DNA from: Pantoea agglomerans
GTDB taxonomy: Bacteria > Pseudomonadota > Gammaproteobacteria > Enterobacterales > Enterobacteriaceae
Direction: 5' to 3'
Assembly (NCBI RefSeq): GCF_020149765.1
Contig: NZ_CP083809.1
Coordinates: 3,224,001 to 3,288,000 of the forward strand
DNA: 64,000 nucleotides
Below are positions 1 to 8,270 of the stretch, in pieces. How positions within the stretch are numbered: the first letter of the stretch is position 1; each line of letters starts with the position of its first letter. The notes below the pieces were generated by a model. That model saw only the letters and a list, made by a program, of their open reading frames with translations, was not told where the DNA came from and searched no databases. The translations under genes were made by a program, and so were the position numbers.

Positions 1-1
1 G

Positions 2-1150
2 GCGGGTCACACCACGCTGGCGGGCGCCGCCCTGTTTCAGGATCGCCCGGCGGCGACGCAGGACGCCTGGGCGGTCAGCCGCCTCAGCCGCGCCGGCGCG
101 CTACTCTCCGGTATGCTGAATATGGACGCCTACGCCTATGGATTCACCACCGAGAACAGCCACTTCGGCGCGACGCGCAACCCGCACGATCTGGCGCGCG
201 TGGCGGGCGGATCGTCGGGCGGCTCCGCGGCGGCGGTCGCCGCTGGTCTGGTGCACTTTGCGCTCGGCACCGATACCAATGGTTCGATCCGCGTGCCCGC
301 GTCGCTGTGCGGCACCTTTGGCCTGAAGCCGACCTTTGGCCGCCTGTCGCGCAGCGGCAGCCACCCCTTTGTCGCCAGCCTCGATCATATCGGCCCCTTT
401 GCGCGCCGCGTCGAGGATCTGGCGCTGGTCTACGACATGCTGCAGGGCCACGATCCGCAGGACGCCTTTCAGGCCAACCGGCCCGCCGATCCGGCGCAGG
501 TTGGACTGGAGGTGACGGGCCAGCGCTGCGCGCTGCTGGGCGGCTTTTTCTCTACCTGGTGCGACGACGACGCGCGCGATGCGCTGGCCCGGGCCGCGCG
601 GGCGCTGGATATCCATGATGAGGTAACGCTGCCGGAGGCGGAGCTGGCGCGATCGGCGGCCTTTATCCTGACCGCCTGCGAAGGCGGCAATCACTATCTG
701 CCCGCGCTGCGCACCTCGCCGGCGCGCTTCGAGCCCGCCTCGCGCGAGCGGCTGCTGGCGGGCGCGATGCTGCCCGCCGCCTGGTACGTACAGGCGCAGC
801 GCTTCCGCCGCCATTTCCAGCAGCAGGTATTGCCGCTGTTTGAACGCTTCGACGTGCTGATCGCGCCCGCTACCCCCTGCACCGCGCCGCGTATCGGCCA
901 GGAAAGCATTCGCGTTAACGGCACCGATCTGCCGTCGCGCGCCAGTATGGGCATGCTGACGCAGCCGATCTCCTTCCTGGGTCTGCCGGTGTGCAGCGTG
1001 CCGCTGGCGACGAAGAGTGGACTGCCGATCGGGCTCCAGCTGATTGCCGCGCCCTTTAACGAAGCCGCCGCGCTGCGCGTCGCCTTCGCCCTTGAGCAAC
1101 TGGGTATTACCCTGGCGCCTGCCTCTATGGATAAAACTGATGCAAACTGA
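2..1150 (+). CDS. AtzE-family amidohydrolase (amidase signature), 5' end outside window
   Basis: The reading frame is open from base 2, so the gene starts before the window; about 382 residues are visible and the N-terminal catalytic Lys is not. The amidase-signature core is clear: the Gly/Ser-rich GGSSGGS motif with the cis-Ser lies at 206-226, and a GTDTNGSIR-type motif carrying the nucleophilic Ser follows about 20 codons later. Proteins of this AtzE type are paired with HpxZ/AtzH-like partners in oxalurate, biuret or cyanurate breakdown. The stop overlaps the downstream hpxZ start by 11 bases, which indicates translational coupling. The family assignment is firm. The substrate is inferred from the neighbours. 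Confidence 0.85.
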   Translation, partial: AGHTTLAGAALFQDRPAATQDAWAVSRLSRAGALLSGMLNMDAYAYGFTTENSHFGATRNPHDLARVAGGSSGGSAAAVAAGLVHFALGTDTNGSIRVPASLCGTFGLKPTFGRLSRSGSHPFVASLDHIGPFARRVEDLALVYDMLQGHDPQDAFQANRPADPAQVGLEVTGQRCALLGGFFSTWCDDDARDALARAARALDIHDEVTLPEAELARSAAFILTACEGGNHYLPALRTSPARFEPASRERLLAGAMLPAAWYVQAQRFRRHFQQQVLPLFERFDVLIAPATPCTAPRIGQESIRVNGTDLPSRASMGMLTQPISFLGLPVCSVPLATKSGLPIGLQLIAAPFNEAAALRVAFALEQLGITLAPASMDKTDAN

Positions 1151-1529
1151 AGAGATTAATTTACCGCAGGTGCTGGCGGAGCTTACCGCCGCTTTTTACC
1201 GCTACGAGCAGGCGCTGGTGAGCAATGATATCGCAACGCTCGACGCGCTCTTCTGGCACGATGAACGCACCGTGCGCCTCGGCGCGGGCGAGAACCTCTA
1301 CGGCATTGAGCAGATCCGCGCCTTTCGCGCCCAGCGTCCCGCCGCCGGACTGGCGCGCACCCTGCGCAACACCGTCATCACCACCTTCGGCGAAGACTAT
1401 GGCGTTTGCAGCACTGAGTTCACGCGCGAAGGCTCGACGAAAACTGGCCGTCAGCAGCAGAGCTGGGTCAGGCTGCCGCAAGGCTGGCGCATCGTCGCCG
1501 CACAGGTGAGCCTGATGAGCGAAAGCTGA
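1140..1529 (+). CDS. hpxZ: Oxalurate catabolism protein HpxZ (AtzH-like, NTF2 fold)
   Basis: This 129-residue protein matches my recollection of HpxZ, a small NTF2-like accessory protein encoded with an AtzE-type amidase in the Klebsiella hpx oxalurate/oxamate gene set. The start is the ATG at 1140 inside the end of the amidase gene; a longer in-frame start at 1044 would lie deep in the amidase coding region and is rejected. The C-terminal half has the typical pattern of a fold ending in a strand with WRIVAAQVS. Its biochemical role is not visible from sequence; related small subunits support amidase assembly or activity. It ends 2 bases from the convergent HPP gene. Confidence 0.8.
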   Translation: MQTEEINLPQVLAELTAAFYRYEQALVSNDIATLDALFWHDERTVRLGAGENLYGIEQIRAFRAQRPAAGLARTLRNTVITTFGEDYGVCSTEFTREGSTKTGRQQQSWVRLPQGWRIVAAQVSLMSES

Positions 1530-1531
1530 GG

Positions 1532-2260
1532 CTAGCGGGCGCGCTGCGCCTGACGCTGCGCCGCAATCGCTTCGGCGCGCTGCAGCAGCTGCTGGAGATC
1601 ATCTTCATCGATATCCAGCAGCTGGCCGCTTTCCAGCGCCTGGTGCAGATCGTCGCGGGTAATCGGCACATCCAGCGCCACCGGCTCGGGCTTCGCTTCG
1701 GCAGCGGCCAGCGGATGCGGATAGCGACGGCCCGCCAGGTTGTTGAAGATAATCGCCAGCAGCGCCAGGCAGAGAGAGTTAAGCAGGATCGGCGTCAGAA
1801 TATAGTGATAGCCCAGCTGATGGACGTTGCCGCCGCCCAGAATGGCGGTCAGCGCCACCGCGCCGCTGGGTGGATGCAGGCAGCGCAGCTGAAACATGAC
1901 GGCGATCGCCAGGCAGGCGGCGACGCCGCAGGCCAGCGGTGCATAAGGAATGGTCATGGCCGCGGTTACGCCAATTGCCGCCGCCACCATATTGCCGCCG
2001 ACAATCGACCAGGGCTGCGCCAGCGGGCTGTTGGGTATGCCAAACAGCAGCACCGCAGAGGCGCCCATCGGCGCGACAAACCACAAATTAACCTGCCCCA
2101 GCAGCCAGTGGCTGATAAGACTGGTGATCGTCAGGCCCAGCCCGGCACCCGCGCTGGCAATCACTATCTCTTTTTTTGCCACCGGCAGCGGATGCGGCCA
2201 GAAGCGGGCAAAAAAGGTGCGCAGCGCGCCTCTCTCCTTTGCCTGACGCGTTTCACTCAT
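1532..2260 (-). CDS. HPP-family integral membrane protein
   Basis: The 242-residue product has several hydrophobic segments and the conserved family signature HPPSGAVAL (near residue 125), together with the LWFVAPMGASAVLLFG and QPWSIVGGN stretches typical of HPP proteins. Chloroplast members have been linked to nitrite transport; bacterial members are largely uncharacterised. The ATG at 2260 was preferred over the in-frame GTG at 2266, but neither has a good Shine-Dalgarno sequence. It lies between hpxZ (convergent) and the bicupin gene (same strand), inside a nitrogen-scavenging block. A role in moving a small anion or nitrogen compound is conceivable but not shown. Confidence 0.75.
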   Translation of the reverse strand: MSETRQAKERGALRTFFARFWPHPLPVAKKEIVIASAGAGLGLTITSLISHWLLGQVNLWFVAPMGASAVLLFGIPNSPLAQPWSIVGGNMVAAAIGVTAAMTIPYAPLACGVAACLAIAVMFQLRCLHPPSGAVALTAILGGGNVHQLGYHYILTPILLNSLCLALLAIIFNNLAGRRYPHPLAAAEAKPEPVALDVPITRDDLHQALESGQLLDIDEDDLQQLLQRAEAIAAQRQAQRAR

Positions 2261-2371
2261 CTTCACAACGTGTATTCATCAGAAAAATTACAGAAGCGGC
2301 GATTGTCGCCGATCGATTTAGCGCTAACAACCCGGCCCGGGCAGCATGGCCAGGATTCGGAATAGTGCCCA

Positions 2372-2392
2372 GGGCTGGCGCGACGCCAGCCC
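2372..2392 (-). repeat. Perfect 9-bp inverted repeat between bicupin and HPP genes
   Basis: The arms are GGGCTGGCG and CGCCAGCCC with a 3-base loop, 7 bases past the stop of the minus-strand bicupin gene. No T-run follows on the minus strand, so it may be an RNA-stabilising or weak termination hairpin rather than a full intrinsic terminator. Confidence 0.5.
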
Positions 2393-2398
2393 CAGAGG

Positions 2399-3610
2399 CT
2401 ATTTGACAACCGGACTCTTTTTCAGCGACAGCGCAGAGAGGAATGCGTCGTCGAGCTGCAGATGCTGCGCCACCAGCTCGCGCGGCGTACTGGCGAGCCA
2501 TTGATTAAGGGAGATATCGGCGTAGTAATCGCTTTTAAACAGCTCCAGGAACCGCAGCGGCCCGCTGCCGGTATTCTCGATATAGTGCCCCATGGCAAAG
2601 GGCACATAGCCGACGTCGCCCGCTCGATAGTCAAAGGTTCTCGCCTGGCCCGATGAGGCGAATACGCCCATACGCCCCTCGCCTGCCAGATAGTATTGCC
2701 ACTCATCGTTGTTGGGATGCCAGTGCAGTTCGCGCATGCCACCCGGCGCTATCTCTACCAGCGCGGCAGCGATGGTTTTTGAGATCGGAAAAGTCGAGGA
2801 GTCGGTGATGCGCACCGTGCCGCCCGGCGCGTTAATCGGCGTCTGCGCCAGCATATGATGGGTGAATACGCGCTTAGCTTTTGGCGCGCCCCTGATGGCG
2901 TCCGCGCCCAGGCTGCCCGGCACCTTGCCGGCAAAAATATACTCATCGTCCGGGGATGGCAGCTTTGCAAAGGAGGAGACCGGCACGCTGAAATTTTTCG
3001 CCAGAATTTCCGGCGGAATATGCCTGAACCAGTCGGACAAAAGAAAGGTGCTGTCTTCATCGAAGCCGCCATCGTCAAAAGCCAGCAGAAACTCACAGCC
3101 GTCTGGCCCCAGCCCCTGAATTGAGTGCGGTATGCCCGGCGGAAAGTACCAGAGGTCGCCCACCCCGATATCGTCCACAAACCAGCCGCCGTCGGTATCG
3201 AAGGCGGTGACGCGCGCGTTGCCGAAGGTCATATAGGCCCATTCACCCTCTTTGTGCCAGTGCAGCTCGCGGATGCCGCCCGCATTCAGGCGCATATCGA
3301 CCCCGGCGATGGTGGTGGAGATGCCCAGCTCGCGCTGCGTCACCTGTCGCGTCCAGCCGCCGCTGCCTTTGCGCACGTGCGCGTCGCTGAAAGAAAAGCG
3401 CAGGTTAGGCAACGTGCCGCTGTCGGTGGCGGGCGGATCGACGATATCGGGGTTTTGCGCCTCACGCGCCGGATCGTGCGGGCCGGGATCGCGCGGCGTA
3501 CCGGCGGGCCAGGCGGTAATAACGTCATGGGCGTGGACCTGGCCTGCCGCCAGCGCCACCGTGCCGCCCGCCGCGAACGCCATAAAGTTTCTGCGGGAAA
3601 GTTTGCTCAT
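2399..3610 (-). CDS. Tat-exported bicupin, oxalate decarboxylase family
   Basis: This 403-residue protein begins with a twin-arginine signal ([12 protein letters not shown], then a hydrophobic stretch to AHA near residue 28). Two cupin domains follow. The first has H117, H119, E123 and H162, and the second H296, H298, E303 and H342, so both Mn-ligand sets of OxdC are complete; the Arg three residues before each HxH is also present (R114, R293). Oxalate decarboxylase converts oxalate to formate and CO2. The lid segment that is SENST in Bacillus OxdC reads DEDST here (184-188), keeping the Glu. Export implies periplasmic action. It stands alone, with 305 bases upstream to the allantoinase stop. 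Confidence 0.85.
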   Translation of the reverse strand: MSKLSRRNFMAFAAGGTVALAAGQVHAHDVITAWPAGTPRDPGPHDPAREAQNPDIVDPPATDSGTLPNLRFSFSDAHVRKGSGGWTRQVTQRELGISTTIAGVDMRLNAGGIRELHWHKEGEWAYMTFGNARVTAFDTDGGWFVDDIGVGDLWYFPPGIPHSIQGLGPDGCEFLLAFDDGGFDEDSTFLLSDWFRHIPPEILAKNFSVPVSSFAKLPSPDDEYIFAGKVPGSLGADAIRGAPKAKRVFTHHMLAQTPINAPGGTVRITDSSTFPISKTIAAALVEIAPGGMRELHWHPNNDEWQYYLAGEGRMGVFASSGQARTFDYRAGDVGYVPFAMGHYIENTGSGPLRFLELFKSDYYADISLNQWLASTPRELVAQHLQLDDAFLSALSLKKSPVVK

Positions 3611-3883
3611 AAAACCATTCCTTTTTCCGTGATTGACCTGGAATAGCTATACGCGCAAAGGGGAATGCTGGCGGCAGGCAAGATGTAACAGTTGAACAGG
3701 CGGCAGATATAATTAGCCTTGTTAATCAATTTTGCTGCGCAAATATGTTTATTTCATTTAGCTGAGGTTAAAAAATAGCAGCAGAATCGGCTTTTTCACA
3801 CGCACGATTCGTTAACGGTTGCGGAGATGCATTAATATTCCTGCTAAATAATCCGTTACATCTTTTTAACAAGGAGGTACAGC
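3611..3883. other. AT-rich intergenic region upstream of the bicupin gene
   Basis: This stretch has no credible gene. It is clearly more AT-rich than its flanks between about 3700 and 3870 and must carry the promoter of the minus-strand bicupin gene. I could not pick a confident -35/-10 pair or operator. Confidence 0.4.
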
Positions 3884-3906
3884 AAAACGCGGCCGTGCGG
3901 CCGCGT
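3884..3906 (-). terminator. Intrinsic terminator of the allantoinase operon
   Basis: A perfect 9-bp GC-rich stem (arms ACGCGGCCG and CGGCCGCGT) is followed on the minus strand by TTTT. It lies 10 bases beyond the allantoinase stop codon. Confidence 0.75.
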
Positions 3907-3915
3907 CGGTTAGCC

Positions 3916-4872
3916 TCAGGGCTGCGGCGCAGGGTGCGTGGCGGCCCAGTGATCGGCGATCTGCTGACGGGTACAGATCCAGACGTCGTTATACTGCTGG
4001 ATATGGTCGAGGAAGTTCTGCAGCGCTTTGAATTTGCCGGGGCGACCCAGCAGGCGACAGTGCATGCCGACCGACATCATCTTCGGCTGGGTTTCCCCCT
4101 CTTCATAGAGAACGTCAAAGGTGTCGCGCAGGTAGGTAAAGAACTGTTCGGCGGTGTTGAAGCCCTGCGGCGTGGCGAAGCGCATATCGTTGCACTCCAG
4201 GGTGTAGGGAATGACCAGGTGCGGCTTCACGGTACCGTCCTGACAGGTGACCTGGGTCCAGAACGGCAGATCGTCCCCGTAGTAGTCGCTGTCGTAGCTG
4301 AAGCCGCCCTGCTCGACCACCAGCCGCCGCGTATTGGGGCTGTCGCGCCCGGTGTACCAGCCGGTGGGCGCTTTGCCGAACAGATCGGTGAGCACGTCGA
4401 CCGCCTGCTGCATATGCTGGCGTTCGGTTTTGGCGTCCATCGACTGATAGTGGATCCAGCGCCAGCCGTGGCTTACCACATCATAGTCAGCCTGTTTGAT
4501 CGCCTCGACGATCTCCGGATGACGCGCCAGCGCCATCGCGACGCCAAATACCGTCAGCGGCAAACCGCGCTTCTGGAATTCGCGGTGGATGCGCCAGAAG
4601 CCGGCACGCGAACCATATTCGTAAAGCGAGTCCATCGACATATGGCGATCGGGATAGCTGGCCGCCCCGATGATATCGGAGAGGAACTGCTCGGATCCGG
4701 CATCGCCGTGCAGCACGTTGTTCTCTGCGCCCTCTTCATAGTTGAGCACGAACTGCACCGCCACGCGCGCCTTGTTCGGCCAGGCGGCATGCGGCGGCGT
4801 GGCACCGTAGCCGATCAGATCGCGCGGATAGTTTTTGTTGAAGCTGTACTCTTTCTTTTCTGCACTATCCAT
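3916..4872 (-). CDS. puuE: Allantoinase PuuE (HpxB-type), polysaccharide-deacetylase fold
   Basis: The 318-residue protein belongs to the PuuE allantoinases, which open the allantoin ring to allantoate with a carbohydrate-esterase-4-like (NodB) barrel rather than the metal-dependent amidohydrolase fold of AllB. Family landmarks are the N-terminal YPRDLIGYGATPP, the RVAVQFVLNYEEGAE stretch, YEYGSRAGFWR and the SHGWRWIHY segment. The start ATG at 4872 has an AGGAA sequence about 8 bases upstream. It is the last gene of a three-gene minus-strand operon with hpxA and hpxS, the same trio as Klebsiella hpxSAB, and a strong terminator follows. Cytoplasmic location is expected. Confidence 0.92.
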   Translation of the reverse strand: MDSAEKKEYSFNKNYPRDLIGYGATPPHAAWPNKARVAVQFVLNYEEGAENNVLHGDAGSEQFLSDIIGAASYPDRHMSMDSLYEYGSRAGFWRIHREFQKRGLPLTVFGVAMALARHPEIVEAIKQADYDVVSHGWRWIHYQSMDAKTERQHMQQAVDVLTDLFGKAPTGWYTGRDSPNTRRLVVEQGGFSYDSDYYGDDLPFWTQVTCQDGTVKPHLVIPYTLECNDMRFATPQGFNTAEQFFTYLRDTFDVLYEEGETQPKMMSVGMHCRLLGRPGKFKALQNFLDHIQQYNDVWICTRQQIADHWAATHPAPQP

Positions 4873-4906
4873 TCATCAATTCCTGTTTCATTACGACAAG
4901 GTTCCG

Positions 4907-5638
4907 TTAGTTTAGATGCTGAAACGCGCCTGAGAGAGGTTTCGCAATCGGCCAGTCGAGATCGCCCTGTTTGCTGGTGCCAAAGCCAAGCGCCACCAGC
5001 GCCTCTACCATTTTCACCGCCGCACTGACGCCGTCGATAACCGGCATGCCCAGCTCCTGCGTCAGCTCGCGCGCCAGCGTCGCCATCCCGCCGCAGCCCA
5101 GCACGATCGCGCCGCTGCCATCCTGTCGTTTCGCCTGCAGACACTGCTGGCGCACCTTCTCCTGCGCCACACCTGAGCCATCCTCCAGCGCCAGCACCGG
5201 CAGGTCGATGGCGTGCAGCGCGGCGCAGTGGTGGGTAAAGCCGTACTGCTGCAGCAGATGGCGCGCGATGATCAGCGTGCGCGGCAGCGTGGTGACGATG
5301 GAAAAGCGCGTCGCCACCAGCGTCGCGGTGTGCATCGCCGCTTCGGCGATGCCAATAACCGGCCCGCTGGCCAGCTCGCGCGCCGCCAGCAGGCCAGGGT
5401 CGCCAAAGCAGGCAATCACGTGGCCGCTGACGCCCTGCGCTTTGCCACGCTTTACCTGCTCCAGCACGCCAATCGCCGCGATCGCCTCATCAAAGTGCCC
5501 TTCTATCGACGGCACGCCCTGCGTGGGCGACACCGCGAGGATCTCGGTGCCTGGCGCGGCCACCGCGCGCGCCACCGCGCCGATGGTCTCCGTCATCGCC
5601 TGGCTGGTGTTGGGGTTGATCACCTGAATCAGGCTCAT
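4907..5638 (-). CDS. hpxA: Allantoin racemase HpxA (Asp/Glu racemase superfamily)
   Basis: The 243-residue protein is of the aspartate/glutamate/hydantoin racemase superfamily. The two catalytic Cys expected for a cofactor-free racemase are at C77 (ACFGDPG) and C182 (LGCGGMA). In the hpx system HpxA interconverts allantoin enantiomers so that the stereospecific allantoinase can use both. The start overlaps the hpxS stop in an ATGA arrangement (5635-5638), and the allantoinase gene begins 34 bases after its stop. A hydantoin racemase is the alternative name, but the neighbouring allantoinase and allantoin permease favour allantoin. Confidence 0.88.
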   Translation of the reverse strand: MSLIQVINPNTSQAMTETIGAVARAVAAPGTEILAVSPTQGVPSIEGHFDEAIAAIGVLEQVKRGKAQGVSGHVIACFGDPGLLAARELASGPVIGIAEAAMHTATLVATRFSIVTTLPRTLIIARHLLQQYGFTHHCAALHAIDLPVLALEDGSGVAQEKVRQQCLQAKRQDGSGAIVLGCGGMATLARELTQELGMPVIDGVSAAVKMVEALVALGFGTSKQGDLDWPIAKPLSGAFQHLN

Positions 5639-6357
5639 AATGTCACCTCTTTATGACGGGCAAATAACCGCGAGAAATCGGGCAGCGTTTCGCCGCTGCG
5701 TTCAAAGTGCAGGCTGGAGACGATATGGTCGAAGTGGTGCTGCAGCACCTGGGTCAGCGCGGCGAGATCGCCATCGCGCAGACAGGCCACCAGCCGGTCA
5801 TGGTCGTCGCAGCGGCAGCCCTGCTGCCAGGGCGCGCCCCAGGCGGCGATCACCAGCGAGGAGCGCTGCGTCAGGCGCGTAACCAGTTCAGTCAGGACCT
5901 GATTGCCCGCAATCGCCTGCAGTTCAATATGGAAGGCGGCGGAGAGGCGAATTGCCGCCGCGCCGTCGCGCGCGTCGTGCGCTCGCTGCTCTTCGGCGAT
6001 GCGCTGCGTGAGTCCCGCCAGGTGGGGCGGCTGCAGATGCGCCAGTACGGCGGGCAGATTGGCGCACTCGATCAGCGCCCGGGTGCGGAAGATATCACGC
6101 GCTTCGTCAACGCCGGGCGTCGCCACCTGTGCACCGCGCCTGGGCAACAGCGTGACCATCTGCACTGCGGCGAGGCGCTGCAAGACTTTACGAATGCCGG
6201 TGCGGCTGACGCCGAATACCTCTGCCAGCGCCTCCTCCGGCAGTTTGCTGCCGGGCGGCAGCTGATGCTCCACGATGGCGTTCATCAACGCCTGATAGAT
6301 AGGTTCGTCTTTATCCCCGAGATCGGCGGCCAGCGTCTGACCTGTCTCACTTCTCAT
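5635..6357 (-). CDS. hpxS: GntR-family (FCD/FadR subgroup) transcriptional regulator, HpxS-like
   Basis: The 240-residue protein has an N-terminal winged helix (about residues 18-80, with the LPEEALAEVFGVSRTGIRKVLQRL recognition region) followed by an all-helical FCD ligand domain (residues 90-220) containing the expected metal-site histidines (FHIEL, HH near the end). It heads the hpxSA-puuE operon and is divergent from the permease gene, the position of Klebsiella hpxS. It is probably a local repressor or activator responding to an allantoin pathway intermediate. Palindromes in the shared upstream region are candidate operators. The ligand is unknown. Confidence 0.88.
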   Translation of the reverse strand: MRSETGQTLAADLGDKDEPIYQALMNAIVEHQLPPGSKLPEEALAEVFGVSRTGIRKVLQRLAAVQMVTLLPRRGAQVATPGVDEARDIFRTRALIECANLPAVLAHLQPPHLAGLTQRIAEEQRAHDARDGAAAIRLSAAFHIELQAIAGNQVLTELVTRLTQRSSLVIAAWGAPWQQGCRCDDHDRLVACLRDGDLAALTQVLQHHFDHIVSSLHFERSGETLPDFSRLFARHKEVTL

Positions 6358-6390
6358 ATCGGACTCCCTTTACGCGCTGTGTGCCAACAT

Positions 6391-6421
6391 CGTATACGCG
6401 AACACTTTTTTTTGTATACAA
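6391..6421. promoter_or_regulatory. Candidate GntR operators between hpxS and hpxC
   Basis: Two GTATAC-centred palindromes, CGTATACG at 6391-6398 and TTGTATACAA at 6412-6421, lie midway in the divergent hpxS/hpxC spacer with centres about 22 bases apart, or two helical turns. FCD-type GntR proteins often bind such short T/GTATAC/A palindromes. Assignment to HpxS is inference. Confidence 0.55.
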
Positions 6422-6501
6422 GATTTCAATTCTGGCCTGGATCCTGCAACAGCTTTTTACGTTGCTATGACCGTTAACCCTGGTAAAAAGGAGCAGGTTT
6501 C

Positions 6502-7998
6502 ATGCCAAACCCTCAAAAAAGTGTTTCTGCGTCGGCCGCTGAAGCCCGCGCGCGCTACAGTCCCCGCCTGACCAATGAGGATCTGGCGCCGACGCGCCAG
6601 CAGAACTGGACGTGGTACAACATCTTCTCGTTCTGGATGTCGGATGTGCACAGCATGGGCGGCTATGTGGTCGCGGCCAGCTTTTTCACCCTTGGCCTGG
6701 CGAGCTGGCAGGTGCTGATTTGTCTGCTGGCGGGGATCTGCATCGTGCAGCTCTGCGCTAACCTGGTGGCGAAGCCGAGCCAGATGGCGGGCGTGCCCTA
6801 TGCGGTGATCAGCCGTCAGGCGTTTGGCGTCTTCGGCGCCAATATTCCGGCGGTCATTCGCGGGCTGATCGCCTTCGCCTGGTACGGTATCCAGACCTAT
6901 CTGGCCGCCAACGCGCTGATGCTGGTGCTGCTGAAGTTCTTTCCGACGCTGGCGTCGATGACCCACGCCAGCTGGCTGGGCCTGTCGCTGCTCGGCTGGT
7001 GCTGCTTCAGCGTAATGTGGCTGCTGCAGGCGATGGTGTTCTGGCACGGCATGAGCGCCATTAAGCGCTTTATCGACGTGGCGGGTCCCGCGGTCTATGT
7101 GGTCATGGTGGCGCTGGCGGGCTGGATTGTATACAAGACCGGCTTCGACGGTATCTCTTTTACCCTGGCGAGCAAATCATTAAGTGCAGGCGAACAGAGC
7201 TGGCAGATGATTACCGCCACCGCGCTGGTAGTCTCCTACTTCTCCGGGCCGCTGCTCAACTTCGGCGACTTCTCGCGCTACGGCAAAAGCATGGGGGAGA
7301 TCCGTCGCGGCAACCGCTGGGGCCTGCCCTTTAACTTTTTGCTCTTCTCGGTGGTCACGGTGGTGATCGTCTCCGGTACTCAGTCGCTGTTCGGCAAGAT
7401 GATTACCGATCCCATCGAGACCGTCAGTATGGTAGGCAATGATGTGGCGGTCGCGATTGGGCTGCTGACCATGATCACCGCCACCATCGGCATTAATATC
7501 GTGGCGAACTTCGTCTCGCCCGCGTTTGATTTCTCTAACTGCTCGCCGCAGAAAATCAGCTTCCGCACCGGCGGCATGATTGCCGCGGTCGGCTCGGTGC
7601 TGCTGACGCCGTGGAACCTGTTTCAGTCGCCGGAGCTGATCCACTATACCCTTGACGTTCTGGGCGCCTTTATCGGCCCGCTGTTCGGCATTCTGCTGGC
7701 GGATTTCTATCTGATTAAACGCAGCCGCGTCTCAGTTGACGATCTGTTCGATGCGACGCCGCAGGGGCGCTACTGGTATCGCGGCGGCTTCAACCCGAAA
7801 GCGATCGCCGCGCTGCTGCCGTCGGTGATCATTGGGCTGATTATCAGCTTTGTGCCGTCGCTGCATGAGGTTGCCAACTTCAGCTGGTTTATCGGCGCGG
7901 CGCTGGGGGCTGGATGCTATCGCTATCTGGCGCGCCATGAGCGCGAAGCGGGCGCGGCGCAGCCTTTCGCCGGCGGCGTTGCAATGCAGAAAGAGTAA
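6502..7998 (+). CDS. hpxC: NCS1-family allantoin/nucleobase:cation symporter, HpxC-like
   Basis: The 498-residue integral membrane protein has about 12 predicted hydrophobic helices and NCS1 (Mhp1/PucI) landmarks: the N-terminal LAPTRQQNWTWYNIFSFWMSDVHSMGGYV stretch, WYGIQTYLAANAL and FGDFSRYGKS. Family members import allantoin, hydantoins or nucleobases. Divergence from the hpxS-hpxA-puuE operon, as in Klebsiella, makes allantoin the likely substrate. The ATG at 6502 is preceded by AAGGAG at good spacing. A bidirectional terminator follows 14 bases after the stop region. Confidence 0.88.
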   Translation: MPNPQKSVSASAAEARARYSPRLTNEDLAPTRQQNWTWYNIFSFWMSDVHSMGGYVVAASFFTLGLASWQVLICLLAGICIVQLCANLVAKPSQMAGVPYAVISRQAFGVFGANIPAVIRGLIAFAWYGIQTYLAANALMLVLLKFFPTLASMTHASWLGLSLLGWCCFSVMWLLQAMVFWHGMSAIKRFIDVAGPAVYVVMVALAGWIVYKTGFDGISFTLASKSLSAGEQSWQMITATALVVSYFSGPLLNFGDFSRYGKSMGEIRRGNRWGLPFNFLLFSVVTVVIVSGTQSLFGKMITDPIETVSMVGNDVAVAIGLLTMITATIGINIVANFVSPAFDFSNCSPQKISFRTGGMIAAVGSVLLTPWNLFQSPELIHYTLDVLGAFIGPLFGILLADFYLIKRSRVSVDDLFDATPQGRYWYRGGFNPKAIAALLPSVIIGLIISFVPSLHEVANFSWFIGAALGAGCYRYLARHEREAGAAQPFAGGVAMQKE

Positions 7999-8012
7999 AA
8001 GCTGAGGCGTCA

Positions 8013-8050
8013 GAAAAGCAAAAGGCCGATTCATTGCTGAATCGGCCTTT
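8013..8050 (-). terminator. Bidirectional terminator between hpxC and tRNA-Asp
   Basis: A perfect 13-bp stem (8021-8033 with 8038-8050, loop TTGC) separates the permease gene from the minus-strand tRNA-Asp. On the minus strand the stem is followed by a T-rich run, so it ends the tRNA transcript, and it may also stop hpxC transcription. Confidence 0.85.
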
Positions 8051-8059
8051 CTGAAGAGT

Positions 8060-8136
8060 TGGCGGTGCGGACGGGACTCGAACCCGCGACCCCCGGCGTG
8101 ACAGGCCGGTATTCTAACCGACTGAACTACCGCACC
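8060..8136 (-). tRNA. aspV: tRNA-Asp(GTC)
   Basis: This 77-nt cloverleaf on the minus strand has GTC as anticodon (plus-strand 8100-8102), a GTTCGAGTCCC T-arm and an encoded CCA. It lies upstream of dnaQ as aspV does in E. coli. Its sequence is identical to the rRNA-operon-linked copy at 13691-13767. Its 3' end borders the accessory allantoin block. Confidence 0.97.
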
Positions 8137-8270
8137 GCGCTGTGTTCCCCGTCGGGAACGAGGCGCATATTAATGGCCGCCCGAGACCCCGTCAACGCTT
8201 TTTATCGCCGCGCCGCGCGTTTGCTGTTTTTTTACGCTTACCGCTGATTTAACCAGCGAAACCCTGTCGG

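Noticed and set aside
8059..8247. 62-codon frame over the tRNA-Asp
   Set aside because: It reads through a tRNA gene. The same false peptide appears at the second tRNA-Asp copy (13690).
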